A stretch of DNA of 64,000 nucleotides from RUG023 sp900315435 (lineage in GTDB: Bacteria; Spirochaetota; Spirochaetia; Sphaerochaetales; Sphaerochaetaceae): contig CADAJJ010000004.1 of the NCBI GenBank assembly GCA_902788205.1, forward strand, positions 13,155 through 77,154. The letters run 5' to 3'. Of this stretch, positions 16,452 through 25,373 are shown piece after piece. Position 1 is the first letter of the stretch. Each line of letters begins with the position of its first letter. Both the position numbers and the translations under genes were made by a program. Under the pieces are notes generated by a model. That model had not been told where the DNA came from. It did not search any database and saw only the letters and a program-made list of their open reading frames with translations.

Positions 16452-18097
16452 TCCGCATCTCTCCAATCAATCAGGGTACCCGTCGCGACATCGACGATCC
16501 CCTTGTCGCTCACCTTCACCACCGGACTGACCGGCAGTGCCAGGACCGCGAAGCTCATCACTTCGTCATCAGCCTGATAGCCATGGTCCCGCAGCCAAGC
16601 CCTGACCTGCAGGATCTCCTTTCCCAGTCGATCCATCGGCTCCAAGCTGACGATGCCGCCATAGGCAAGAGGAACGAACTGCTCCCCCTTAGGATCGACG
16701 GTGGCGATTCCACCCTGCCGCTTGATGACCAGATTCACCGCCAGAGCGGCGAACTTCGCATCCGATGCCATCACCAGCAGGTTGTGGCTGTCATGGCTCC
16801 AAGAGGAGCAGATAGCCCCCGGCTTGGAGAGTCCGTGCAGCATTGGCACCGGCACGACAGGCGCCTGGTGTCCGTAGCGTTCCACCGAGGCCAGGATCGA
16901 GACATCCGGGGCGTGATAGGTACCATCCGTGACCGTGACGGTCCTGATGGTCTTGCGGGTCAGGGTACCAGGAGCCTCGTGGTCGACATGGACCACCTGG
17001 TGGCTCCCGTTCGGAATCCGGAGGACGAAGTCGTCAGCGCGCACCAAATCCCGGCGGACCGATTGAAGGATCCCGCTTCCGAAAGAAGGAAGCGTGACGT
17101 GAGGAACGAGCTCCGCGTCACGGTCATAGACCAGCTTGCCCCGCTTGTAGACCTGGGCGATGGATAGGCTGTCCAGGTCGTCCAAGACCACAAAGTCGGC
17201 AAGCTTTCCCGGAGCGATCATGCCCCGGTCGACCAGGTGCATGCGCACCGCCGGCGCCCAGGTCGCCGCATAAATCACATCCTCGGGCCGCATGCCCAGG
17301 CGAATCGCTTTTCTGAGCACTCTATCCAGCTGCCCCTCGCCCATCAGGGTGTCCGGCATCACGTCATCGGTGACAAAACTGAAGAAGCCGGGAAACTCCT
17401 TCAAGGCATCGATATTCTCCCGGGTGAGGCTCTTGTACTGGATTTCCAGGAACATTCCCTTCTCCACCCGTTCCCGAATCGAGGAGGGAGTCTGCTGGCA
17501 GTGGTCGCTGTCCACACCACTGGCAATGAACCGGTCGAGGTCGGAACCGCTCAACCGAGGACAGTGGCCCTCGATTGGGCACTCGGGACGACTCTCGCGG
17601 AAGACCTGGATGATCCGTTTGGTCCGGTTGTCCCCATCGGCGAGCAGGTCGTGGGCGTTCATCACCTCGCCCAGACAGATGATCCGCCGGTCCTTGGCGA
17701 GCCGGCGGACTTCGGGCCCGTCGATTGTTCCGCCACAGGTCTCCAGAAGGCTGCTGGTTGCGGGCACGCTGGAAGGAACGGCGTAGAAGGTGTCGTTCAA
17801 CACCTCGAGTCCCATGAACTGGCCAAGGCCCTCGATGCCGAAGACATTGGTCACTTCGTGGCAGTCAGCCACAATGGTGGTGGTCCCATGGGGGAGCGTC
17901 ACCCGGCTGAACTCGGTGGGAGTCGTCATCGACGACTCGATGTGCATGTGGATGTCGATGAAACCGGGCACCACGTACCGTCCTCCCCCCTTTTCGGAGG
18001 GAGAGACGGACTGGACCCGGTCATCGAAAAGGATTGTGGCGGGGGCAAATCCTCGGCGGGCACTCTGATATACCTGACAATGCTCCAAGCGCTTCAC
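16448..18097 (-). CDS. Adenine deaminase-like protein (divergent)
   Basis: A 549-residue amidohydrolase matching the adenine deaminase layout: GFIDIHMHIESSM (about 45-57), DCHEVTNVFGI (about 78), LGEVMN (about 142), TDDVMPDTLMGEG (about 243), ATWAPAVRMHLVDRG (about 270), and the C-terminal domain with SWSHDSHNLLVMA (about 435). Two conserved stretches differ: GHCPRLSG where GHAPGLSG is usual, and SDHCQQT where SDHE is usual. It may be a true adenine deaminase or a relative with another substrate. It lies between a binding-protein gene (18-base gap) and a second deaminase. Confidence 0.78.
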   Translation of the reverse strand: MKRLEHCQVYQSARRGFAPATILFDDRVQSVSPSEKGGGRYVVPGFIDIHMHIESSMTTPTEFSRVTLPHGTTTIVADCHEVTNVFGIEGLGQFMGLEVLNDTFYAVPSSVPATSSLLETCGGTIDGPEVRRLAKDRRIICLGEVMNAHDLLADGDNRTKRIIQVFRESRPECPIEGHCPRLSGSDLDRFIASGVDSDHCQQTPSSIRERVEKGMFLEIQYKSLTRENIDALKEFPGFFSFVTDDVMPDTLMGEGQLDRVLRKAIRLGMRPEDVIYAATWAPAVRMHLVDRGMIAPGKLADFVVLDDLDSLSIAQVYKRGKLVYDRDAELVPHVTLPSFGSGILQSVRRDLVRADDFVLRIPNGSHQVVHVDHEAPGTLTRKTIRTVTVTDGTYHAPDVSILASVERYGHQAPVVPVPMLHGLSKPGAICSSWSHDSHNLLVMASDAKFAALAVNLVIKRQGGIATVDPKGEQFVPLAYGGIVSLEPMDRLGKEILQVRAWLRDHGYQADDEVMSFAVLALPVSPVVKVSDKGIVDVATGTLIDWRDAE

Positions 18098-18115
18098 CTG
18101 AGTCCCCTCCCGCGG

Positions 18116-19177
18116 TCAGTTCGCCATCAACCGGTTGAAACGGTCGACCCAGCCAGCCAAGTTCCGGTTGACGAAGGTGAAGTCAACCATCTTGGCCCTT
18201 GCGGCGATATCGCCCACCGTCTTGTTCTTGGCATCAGCCTCGGAAAGCTGGACCTTGGTGTTGACCGGAGCCTCGTTCAGGACGTCGGTCTTGCAGGTGC
18301 GGCTCTCGGCCTCGACGGAGAGGCGATAGTTGATGTAGGCGACGGCAAGGTCGCGGTTCCTGCACTTTTTGGTGATATTGATCACGTTGAAGTTGGCGTA
18401 GGTCATGTCGGCAGGAACGACGTAGACGGCATCCGGGTCGGCCTTCTTGCAGACGGGAAGCCCGAAATCGCCGATGACGGCCACTCCCACCTCGCCGTTG
18501 GCCAGCTGGTTGGCGACATCGCTGCCCTTGGCGTAGACGTTGGCGACATTGGCCTTCAAAGCCTCGAGCTGCTTGAACGCGGTCTCGCCGCCATCCGTGG
18601 TCCAGTCAACGCCTGCCACATCGCTGCACATCGCCAGCAAGGCCGGACCGAACGTGGTGGTGATGTTGGGAATGGCGACCTTGCCGGCCAGACGGGGATC
18701 CCACAAATCGGACCAGTTCTTGATCTCGAAGCCGACCGTCTTCGGATCGTAGACCAGACCGATGGAGTTCAGGGTGTACGGAGCGCCGCTACCGCTCTTG
18801 ATCATGTCCTGGACTGCGGGAAGCAGGGAATCGAAATCGGCGATCTCCTCCGGCTTGATCGGGTCGAAGGCCCCGGCGAGCACGCCGTCTGCGGTGTTCT
18901 TCTGGGCCAGCTCGATCACGTCGATGGTGGAGTTCGGATCATTGAGCAGGCGGGTATAGCGTTCCTGGCCGTTACCCGTATCCAGGGTGATCTTGGCGTT
19001 GTTCGCCTTCTCGAACGGTTCATAGACCTCGGACCAGAGCGCGTCCTCGGAAAGACCCCAGGTCGAAATGACGAGCTGGGAGGGACTCTTCGCACCACCT
19101 GATTCCTTGGACCCCTGCGCGACAAGCGGTGTAGCGAGAGCTGCAATCGCCGCCAATGTGACCAATGTGTTCTTCAT
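18116..19177 (-). CDS. ABC substrate-binding protein, spermidine/putrescine type (PotD-like)
   Basis: A 353-residue binding protein. The signal peptide ends near PLVAQG and the mature part starts KESGG. The SBP_bac fold features ISTWGLSEDALWSEVYEPFE (about 34-53), IGLVYDPKTVGFEIKNWSDL, and ADMTYANFNVINI. The ATG at 19177 is chosen because AAGGAGATAG lies upstream; the frame is open further upstream without support. It is encoded after its ATPase and two permeases. Polyamine, thiamine and iron binders share this fold; the two deaminase genes downstream hint at a purine-type ligand, but this is inference. Confidence 0.85.
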   Translation of the reverse strand: MKNTLVTLAAIAALATPLVAQGSKESGGAKSPSQLVISTWGLSEDALWSEVYEPFEKANNAKITLDTGNGQERYTRLLNDPNSTIDVIELAQKNTADGVLAGAFDPIKPEEIADFDSLLPAVQDMIKSGSGAPYTLNSIGLVYDPKTVGFEIKNWSDLWDPRLAGKVAIPNITTTFGPALLAMCSDVAGVDWTTDGGETAFKQLEALKANVANVYAKGSDVANQLANGEVGVAVIGDFGLPVCKKADPDAVYVVPADMTYANFNVINITKKCRNRDLAVAYINYRLSVEAESRTCKTDVLNEAPVNTKVQLSEADAKNKTVGDIAARAKMVDFTFVNRNLAGWVDRFNRLMAN

Positions 19178-19196
19178 CTTGCTATCTCCTTCGGCG

Positions 19197-20189
19197 TCAC
19201 GCGCCAAGACACACAACTTTCTCATCATTCACCGAAAGACCGACCGGAGCATCCACCGCGAGCGGTGGTTCCTGGGTGCTGACCACGGTGAAAGCCCCCA
19301 GGCGGGTCGCGACCTCGTACTGGTAACTGTTGCCCAGATAGGTACGCACATCGATCTTCCCTTCAAGACCGGCACCGCCTTGGGAGATGGAAATGTCCTG
19401 GGGCCTGGTGCAGGAAAGAGCCTCGCCCTGCAGACGGGCACCCAGCTCGCGGTAGACCGACGCAGGATAGAAGTTCTTGAAGCCGACGAAGCGGGCCACC
19501 ATCTCGTCGGCCGGGTGATGATAGATGGTCTCTGGCGTATCGCACTGGACGATCTTCCCCTTGTCCATGACCGCCACACGGTCGCTGATGGAGAAGCACT
19601 CCTCCTGGTCATGGGTGACGAAGACCGTGGTGATGCCGAGCTCCCGCTGGATGCGTTTGATGACAGTGCGCATCTGGATCCTCAGCTGGGCGTCCAGGTT
19701 GGAAAGCGGTTCGTCAAGCAGCAACAGCTTGGGCTGGATGACCAGAGCCCTGGCAAGGGCGACACGCTGGCGCTGGCCACCGGAAAGGTTCCTAGGAACG
19801 CGGTCGAGAAAGGAGTCGATGCCGCAGATGCGGGCCATCTCCTCCACCCGCCTTTGCATCTCCTCCTTGCCCACCTTGCGGAGCCTCAAGCCGAAGGCGA
19901 TGTTGTCACGTACCGAAAGGTGCGGGAAAAGGGCGTAGCTCTGGAAGACCATGCCGAAAGAACGGGCATGGACAGGCACGCCTGTCATCTCCTGGCCGTC
20001 CAGCAGGAAAGAGCCCCCGACCGTCGGCATCAGGCCGGCGATGACGCGGAGCGTCGTGGTCTTTCCGCAACCCGATGGGCCGAGCAGGCTGAGCAGCTCT
20101 CCCTTGCGGATTTCCAGGTTCAGGTTCTTCAGGACCATGTTCTTCTTGTCATACGAGACGCAGATATCCTTCAAAAGGCCGTAGCTCAT
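19197..20189 (-). CDS. ABC transporter ATP-binding protein (PotA-type)
   Basis: A 330-residue ATPase. Walker A GPSGCGKTT (about 37-45), signature LSGGQRQRVALARAL (about 133), Walker B LLLLDEPLSNLDA, switch His in FVTHDQEE, then a C-terminal TOBE regulatory domain. The ATG at 20189 overlaps the permease stop by 4 bases. The upstream open frame inside the permease gene is not used. It energises the importer with the two permeases upstream. Confidence 0.9.
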   Translation of the reverse strand: MSYGLLKDICVSYDKKNMVLKNLNLEIRKGELLSLLGPSGCGKTTTLRVIAGLMPTVGGSFLLDGQEMTGVPVHARSFGMVFQSYALFPHLSVRDNIAFGLRLRKVGKEEMQRRVEEMARICGIDSFLDRVPRNLSGGQRQRVALARALVIQPKLLLLDEPLSNLDAQLRIQMRTVIKRIQRELGITTVFVTHDQEECFSISDRVAVMDKGKIVQCDTPETIYHHPADEMVARFVGFKNFYPASVYRELGARLQGEALSCTRPQDISISQGGAGLEGKIDVRTYLGNSYQYEVATRLGAFTVVSTQEPPLAVDAPVGLSVNDEKVVCLGA

Positions 20190-20977
20190 TTGCCGCCCCC
20201 TTTCTTCGCGCCGCTGGTGGCGATCAAGCCGCTGAGCATCATGAAGATGAGCGTGAGCCCCATCAGCATGACGCTGAGCGCGCTGACCGTCGGATCGTAG
20301 TTGTACTCGATGTAGGTCATCATGGCATACGGCAGGGTATTGATGCCGGGCCCCTTCAGATACAGCGAGACAGGAATGTTGTTGAACGAGTTGATGAATG
20401 CAAGCATGAAAGCGCTGAGAATCGCGGGCTGCAGGTCGGGAAGCACCACCTTCACAAAGGCCTTCACCGGCGGACAGCCAAGCGTGCGGGCTGCCTCTTC
20501 GATGCTCGGGTCGCACTCACGGAGTCCTGCCAGCAGGATCCGGACCGTATAGGGAAGCACGATCAGAAGATGTCCGATGACCAGCGCCCAGGAAAGCGGG
20601 ATGGCATACTGCACGACGATGGACTGGAACAACACATAGCCGATCACGATACCGGGAATCAAGCTTGGCATCATGAACAGGTTGCGGAAGAACTCGCTCA
20701 GCTTGCCAGGGTGCCTGTTCATGGCGATGGCGGCGAAAAGGCCGACCACCATGCCCAAGGCGGCGGCCCCCACCCCGAGGGACAGGCTCAGCTTCAGGCC
20801 GCTCATCAGCGACCTGCTTTTGAACACCTTTGCGAACCAGCGGAAAGAGATGCCGTCAGTCGGCAATCCGATGACGTTTCTCGTGTTGAACGAAGTCAGC
20901 ACGATCAGCATCAAGGGGATGAAGACGAAGGTCAGCACCACAATCGCGATACACTTCAGCAAGCGATGCTTGTACAT
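20186..20977 (-). CDS. ABC transporter permease (PotC-type)
   Basis: A 263-residue permease with six membrane segments and the ATPase-docking EAA motif EEAARTLGCPPVKAFVKVVL (about 180-199). The N-terminus MYKHRLLKCIAIVVLTFVFI is the first membrane segment. It begins 3 bases after the upstream permease stop and overlaps the ATPase start, indicating tight translational coupling. Confidence 0.9.
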   Translation of the reverse strand: MYKHRLLKCIAIVVLTFVFIPLMLIVLTSFNTRNVIGLPTDGISFRWFAKVFKSRSLMSGLKLSLSLGVGAAALGMVVGLFAAIAMNRHPGKLSEFFRNLFMMPSLIPGIVIGYVLFQSIVVQYAIPLSWALVIGHLLIVLPYTVRILLAGLRECDPSIEEAARTLGCPPVKAFVKVVLPDLQPAILSAFMLAFINSFNNIPVSLYLKGPGINTLPYAMMTYIEYNYDPTVSALSVMLMGLTLIFMMLSGLIATSGAKKGGGK

Positions 20978-20980
20978 GGC

Positions 20981-21802
20981 TCAACCTCTCTTGTCCAGAC
21001 GGGCGGCGACCACATCGAAAAGCTTCATGACCCCCAGCGAACAGAGGATCATCACGCAGGAAAGCAGGCTGGCGGCGTCCCAGTTGGCCAGAGTGTCGGA
21101 CTGCTGGTACAGCAGGGTCGCCAGCATCATGTTCTTGCTGCCACCAAGCAAAGTCGGCGTGGTGTAGGCGCTGATTGTGCCGGCAAAGACCATGACGGCG
21201 GCAATCAGTACACCGCTGAAGCTCATCGGCACCACCACCTTGAAGAAGGTTGCCATCGGCGGAGCCCCGAGTGTCTCGGCAGCCTCGACCGTCTCGCTGC
21301 CAATCCGCTCCATGACCGGCACCAGCGTGCTGACCATGACCGGAAGAAACAGATAAATCGAGCCGATGACGATTGCCCCTTCGGTGTAGAGCATCTGTAC
21401 CGGCGCCTGGACCAGATGCAGTCTGGAAAGCAGGCTGTTGAGCAGGCCGTTTCTGCCGAGGATGGCGATCCAGGCAAATCCGCGTACGACGGCGTTGGTA
21501 AGCAAAGGAAACAGAATGACCGAGTGCAGAATCTGTCGGCGCCGCTCGTCCAGCATGGAAAGATAGTAGGAAGTGGGCAGTCCGAGGATGACACAGCCAA
21601 GCGTGGTGATCAGGGAAAGGCGGAGGGAACGGTAGAGGATCCGGCGGTTGAACTCATCGGCGAAGAAGCGAAGGTAGTTTCCGAGTCCGAACGTGGGTCT
21701 GGTGAAGGTCGGGAGGATGGAGACGACCATCGGCAGCACGAGAAAGAGCATCACCGCAAGTACCGGAACAAGAAGAAATGCGACATACCACGACCGGCGC
21801 AT
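20981..21802 (-). CDS. ABC transporter permease (PotB-type)
   Basis: A 273-residue permease, the first gene of the operon. Six membrane segments; the EAA motif reads EAAETLGAPPMATFFKVVVP (about 174-193). The ATG at 21802 follows GGGGGGTAAC. The frame continues upstream to 21859, but that stretch contains the promoter. Together with the PotC-type partner it forms the channel. Confidence 0.88.
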   Translation of the reverse strand: MRRSWYVAFLLVPVLAVMLFLVLPMVVSILPTFTRPTFGLGNYLRFFADEFNRRILYRSLRLSLITTLGCVILGLPTSYYLSMLDERRRQILHSVILFPLLTNAVVRGFAWIAILGRNGLLNSLLSRLHLVQAPVQMLYTEGAIVIGSIYLFLPVMVSTLVPVMERIGSETVEAAETLGAPPMATFFKVVVPMSFSGVLIAAVMVFAGTISAYTTPTLLGGSKNMMLATLLYQQSDTLANWDAASLLSCVMILCSLGVMKLFDVVAARLDKRG

Positions 21803-21830
21803 GTTACCCCCCAGTTGGAATAATGCACTC

Positions 21831-21889
21831 ATCGTATCGATTGCACAAAATCCTGTCAATGCAACATCAAAACGGTGTTTTATGTTGCA
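21831..21889 (-). promoter_or_regulatory. Promoter and upstream palindrome of the pot-deaminase operon
   Basis: On the minus strand TTGACA (21859-21854), 17-base spacer, TACGAT (21836-21831). Directly upstream of the -35, TGCAACAT (21860-21867) and ATGTTGCA (21882-21889) flank an inner AAAAC-GGT-GTTTT (21869-21881), giving a nearly perfect 30-base palindrome. A third TGTTGCA occurs at 21914-21920. The position suits an activator or a looping regulator. Confidence 0.65.
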
Positions 21890-22005
21890 AATATGAAGAA
21901 ATCGAAGAATAACTGTTGCAAAATGAGATATCCGTTATCTTGCAAGGAAACGAAGGACCGCAGACAGGGCAGACGAAGATACCACGCTCCTTCACCTTTC
22001 ATTGG

Positions 22006-23204
22006 TCATGCCCTTCTTGTCTTTCCACGCCCTCGGTTCGCTGCTGATGTATCCCTAGTTTTTGGTATACGCCAGTATCCTTTCCGGTCAGAACCAACCC
22101 GTTCAATTTTGTGTTCAGCTTTTAACTTTCTCATATGTGCCGCAACTGTTTTTCCGCTGAATCCAAGCTCGTCCGAGAGCTGAGTAACGGTATATTCCGG
22201 ATTGACAGATAATAGATCCAATATTCCCTGGTCCTTTTCACCAAGGGAATCATGCACCCTGGCAATTCGGTCTTCCGGAGCAATGCACTGTATCATGATG
22301 TCCCCGGGATGCACGGTAAATTCCGGCTCAGGCAACCCGTCCGCTCTGCATGACGTGCGGATTTTCTCAATTCCTCGGCCCCAGCTTTCAATACATCCAG
22401 CGTAATATAGTACCGTCGCCAAATTGGGATTATACGGTCTGGACTCATGCTTGACGAGCAGATTGTGCAATGTCCATGTTTCCGGAAGAACGCCGACATT
22501 CGCTCCATACAACCGATCCTCGTATACGCTGACTTGCACAGGAATACAGGATTCGTACTGCTTGTGGCAGACAGCATTCAGCAAGGCTTCCCGTAACGCC
22601 GCTTCCGGAACAAAATATCGTTCAACCCTCTGAATCCCTCCGTAGGAGATTTTCGCTTTCATGTACTTCAGATAGATGACTTCAAGGGCTTTATCCACCT
22701 GTTCCAACAGTGAGCCATGAATCTCATCCTGATATAGAAGATCGGCATCCGATGCAAAATAGCCGATTTTGATGTATGCACCCTGCTGGAAATCCTGGGG
22801 ATCTTTTGCAAACAGCAGCGTTGCCGCATTTGTCAGATAGCCGCTGTTGACCAGATGAAGCTTCTGCATCAGTACCTCTTCCGGCTCATCCAGAAGTTCC
22901 GGCGCAATTCTCCCTCTCTTTGCGGCAAGCCCTCGAAAACGTTCAACTTCCGTGTCATCGACATCCTTCATCTGAAAAGACGGGAATGGCATGTTGTCCC
23001 ATGACACCCCGCGTCTGCGAAGAAGAAACGATTCCCATGCAGGACCAGTCAGTTTCTGTTTTGTACTGCCGCTCCGATAATCTCTCCATCATCATTACGA
23101 CCAATATCCATCTTGCCGCCCTGCGCATTCGCAAAACCGCAGACCCATTCCAAGTATGCATCTTTCCACTTGAATTTCCATTCTATGTTTTGTTTCTCAG
23201 GCAT
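22006..23204 (-). pseudogene. Broken AlbA/Schlafen-type (RecG-like) regulator gene
   Basis: An N-terminal fragment of 51 residues (23204-23049) starts MPEKQNIEWK and contains WVCGFANAQGGKMDIG, the start of an AlbA_2 (Schlafen-like) domain, after an AAGGAG site. It then meets a stop. The sequence resumes in another frame with FLLRRRGVSWDN and continues to 22006 with the HATPase_c_4-like region (YFVPEAALREALLNAVCHK, ESWGRGIEKI) and a C-terminal winged helix (YTVTQLSDELGFSGKTVAAH). Intact relatives are about 450-480 residues; about 70-80 residues after the FANAQGG block are missing. An internal deletion plus frameshift is the simplest reading. The 3' fragment alone could make a 333-residue protein from an ATG at 23007. 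Confidence 0.75.
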
Positions 23205-23382
23205 CTGCGTTCTCCTTGCGGACGATGTACTGCTCCAAAACCATCGTTTTGCAATCGGTCATCCATGATGGTAGCATGCGGGACATGCCTGCAACATCGC
23301 AAAGATGTACAGCAACTCGCTTATACGAATCTTTCTTGTCCCGCCCGCACACAGGCCTGTAACACACAAGGGCCGGGGACAA
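23197..23382 (-). other. Short open frame upstream of the broken AlbA gene
   Basis: A 61-codon frame ending MVLEQYIVRKENADA whose stop overlaps the start of the AlbA fragment (ATGCCTGA). It may be the tail of a lost upstream gene of the same operon. No family is recognised and no ribosome binding site supports its start. Confidence 0.25.
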
Positions 23383-23392
23383 TCCCCAACCC
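23364..23392 (-). terminator. Hairpin downstream of the SIS isomerase gene
   Basis: On the minus strand CAGGGGTTGGGGA pairs with TCCCCGGCCCTTG around a TTG loop, with some G-T pairs. It is 20 bases past the isomerase stop. There is no proper T-run, so it may be a weak or factor-assisted terminator. Confidence 0.4.
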
Positions 23393-23412
23393 CTGCAATA
23401 TCATGGAAAAGA

Positions 23413-24021
23413 TTATTTCTCGTTCTCGCGCAAATGACCGAGCGCCCCGCCTGGGTGCCATTTCACATACTGGCGGGGATCAAGGCCGTAATCCATCTGC
23501 AGATAGACCGAGAGCACCTGCAGGATGAAGGTCTCGACGATGATGGACATGCGGGGGGCGCGGTTGAGAGGGCCGCCCTCCTCCTTCACCCCGGCAAACA
23601 GGAAGGCGTCGCTTTCCTTGGCGAGCCAGGAATCAGGATTCCCGGAAACGCCGATCAGCTTGGCGCCGTTGTTCTTCGCCGCGGTTACCGTCGCCTTCAT
23701 CTCCGTGGTCTCGCCGCTGTTGGAGATGAAAATCACCACATCGCCGGCCACCAGCTGGCCCGAGGAACCATGGACCGCCTCGGTACCATGCAGATAATAG
23801 GAAGGAGTTCCCGTCGAGGAGAACAAACTGGCGATGTAACCGGCCAGGTGGCTCGGCTTGCCGATGCCGGAGATATGGACCCTGCCACCCTGTTTCTTGC
23901 TAGCGATGATCAGGTCGCCCGCCTTCTGAATCTGCGTGTAATCAATACCAGAGAGGAACTCGTCCGTCTCCTTGCGGGAAATCTCGACAAATTTCCTGCA
24001 GGTTTCCAATTTCGCATCCAT
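23413..24021 (-). CDS. SIS-domain sugar-phosphate isomerase (KdsD/GutQ-like, no CBS domains)
   Basis: A 202-residue single SIS domain. The nucleotide-sugar loop HISGIGKPSHLAGYIASLFS (about 48-67), VIFISNSGET (about 96) and WHPGGALGHL near the end match arabinose-5-phosphate isomerase types, but the CBS pair is absent. The ATG at 24021 follows AAGGAG. It is transcribed 11 bases after a ribokinase-type gene under a GntR-like operator. The likely role is isomerising a phosphorylated ketose or aldose made by that kinase; the sugar is unknown. Confidence 0.82.
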   Translation of the reverse strand: MDAKLETCRKFVEISRKETDEFLSGIDYTQIQKAGDLIIASKKQGGRVHISGIGKPSHLAGYIASLFSSTGTPSYYLHGTEAVHGSSGQLVAGDVVIFISNSGETTEMKATVTAAKNNGAKLIGVSGNPDSWLAKESDAFLFAGVKEEGGPLNRAPRMSIIVETFILQVLSVYLQMDYGLDPRQYVKWHPGGALGHLRENEK

Positions 24022-24032
24022 TTCCAAACTCC

Positions 24033-25022
24033 TTATCGTAAACGACTGAAGTCGGGCTTCCGGAAGCCCTTCTCTTCGATGAACCGATCCACAGCACCCA
24101 AGGTGGGCAGACTCGGCATGGCGCCAGCGGCGCTGACCGTGCGGCTCGCCACCTGGTTGGCGAAGGCCATGGTCTCCTCGACCTTCCAACCGCAGGCGAT
24201 ACCGGTGCAGAAGGCCCCGACGAACGAATCCCCTGCGGCAGTCGGGTCGACCACCGTCACTCCCTGCAGGGCAGGGCTGTGGAAAAAGCCCTCGTCGTTC
24301 ATCAGCACCGCGCCGGCGGAACCCATCGTGACCAGCACGTTCTTCACGCCTTTGGCTCTCAACGCAGTGCAGACAGCGACCGCCTGTTCCTTGTTGAAGA
24401 CAGCCCCCTCGTGCTCGATGGTGATACCGGTCAGGTCGGCCGCCTCGTGCTCGTTCGGAGAAATATAGGCAAGATGGGAGAGCAGGCTGTCGGAAAGCGG
24501 AGCGCTCGGAGCCGAGTTCAGCATGACGGGCACCCCCTTCTCATAGGCCCAGGCAGCGACCAGCTCGTTGATTTCCATCGGGATTTCCAGTTGCAGCATC
24601 ACCAGATCGTAGTCACCGATGGTCTCCTTCAAGAAAGAGACATCGCGTTCGGTAATCGCCATGTTGGTACCTGGCAGGACGATGATCCGGTTGTGCACCG
24701 CACCATCGGCCTGTTTCTGCAGGATGATGACCGAGCAACCCGAGGGAAGCTTGTCGTCATAGGCGACATGGCTGACATCGATTCCGTCACCTTCCAGCAC
24801 CTCGATCATGTCCCGCCCGTTCGCGTCGCGTCCCAACTTGCCCACCATCGTCACCTGCGCCCCCAGACGGGCAGCCTGCACCGCCTGGTTGGCCCCCTTC
24901 CCGCCAGGAGCCTTGGAGAAGGATTTCCCCAATACGGTCTCGCCCTCGTGGGGTACCTTATCGGTCAATGCGATCTGGTCCATGACAAAGGACCCGACCA
25001 CCAGAATCTTTGGTTTCTTCAT
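24033..25022 (-). CDS. Ribokinase-type PfkB sugar kinase
   Basis: A 329-residue PfkB-family kinase. Signature 1 GGKGANQAVQAARLG (about 40-54) and signature 2 DPTAAGDSFVGAF (about 251-263), with Asp257 as the catalytic base, are intact. The N-terminal VVGSFVMDQI matches ribokinases. Related enzymes phosphorylate ribose, deoxyribose or other sugars. It pairs with an SIS isomerase gene and has a palindromic operator in its promoter shared with TRAP and lyase units at 36-41 kb, so a sugar released in that pathway is a good candidate substrate. Confidence 0.85.
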   Translation of the reverse strand: MKKPKILVVGSFVMDQIALTDKVPHEGETVLGKSFSKAPGGKGANQAVQAARLGAQVTMVGKLGRDANGRDMIEVLEGDGIDVSHVAYDDKLPSGCSVIILQKQADGAVHNRIIVLPGTNMAITERDVSFLKETIGDYDLVMLQLEIPMEINELVAAWAYEKGVPVMLNSAPSAPLSDSLLSHLAYISPNEHEAADLTGITIEHEGAVFNKEQAVAVCTALRAKGVKNVLVTMGSAGAVLMNDEGFFHSPALQGVTVVDPTAAGDSFVGAFCTGIACGWKVEETMAFANQVASRTVSAAGAMPSLPTLGAVDRFIEEKGFRKPDFSRLR

Positions 25023-25039
25023 AGATGTTCCTCTGATTC

Positions 25040-25068
25040 AGTCTACCTGTTTGACAGGTACTTTGCAA
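25040..25068 (-). promoter_or_regulatory. Promoter of kinase-isomerase operon with GntR-like operator (site A)
   Basis: On the minus strand TTGCAA (25068-25063), 17-base spacer, TAGACT (25045-25040). The spacer contains the perfect palindrome ACCTGT-TTG-ACAGGT (25045-25059). Close copies lie at 36571, 38082 and 41056. The core GT-N3-AC is that bound by FadR-type GntR proteins. Confidence 0.7.
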
Positions 25069-25073
25069 AGGAT

Positions 25074-25373
25074 TTATGCAAATCGCCAACAATCATTGGA
25101 AAAGAGTCTGCTGTTGCATGAAGGAAAAGGCAGAAGAAGGGGAAAGAAACAAGGGGAAGCGAAACATCCACGTCCCGTTGTGAATTTGATGCCATGCCGG
25201 ATGTCCGGATACCTGTCGCTTCGGACAAGCTGAACCAAAGATTTTGCCTGGTTCTGGTTCGCTTTGATTTCGACTGGTATCAGTTCATTGGCAAGCTTTC
25301 CGACGCAAATACCGCAAGGGACGCCTCCTACGTGTTCCAAATGGAAACGGCAACAGTCATACAGCACTTTCAT
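25074..25373 (-). pseudogene. Probable relic of a DUF4143 (AAA ATPase) gene
   Basis: A frame with KLANELIPVEIKANQNQAK followed by SLVQLVRSDRYPDIRHGIK resembles the C-terminal DUF4143 domain of AAA proteins, where IPIEVKA followed by a KSL stretch is characteristic. There is no AAA domain, no ribosome binding site, and the end meets low-complexity sequence. Interpreted as a decayed fragment. Confidence 0.4.

Noticed and set aside
17237..19102. A 621-codon open frame on the plus strand
   Set aside because: Antisense to the adenine-deaminase-like and binding-protein genes, both of which have clear motifs.
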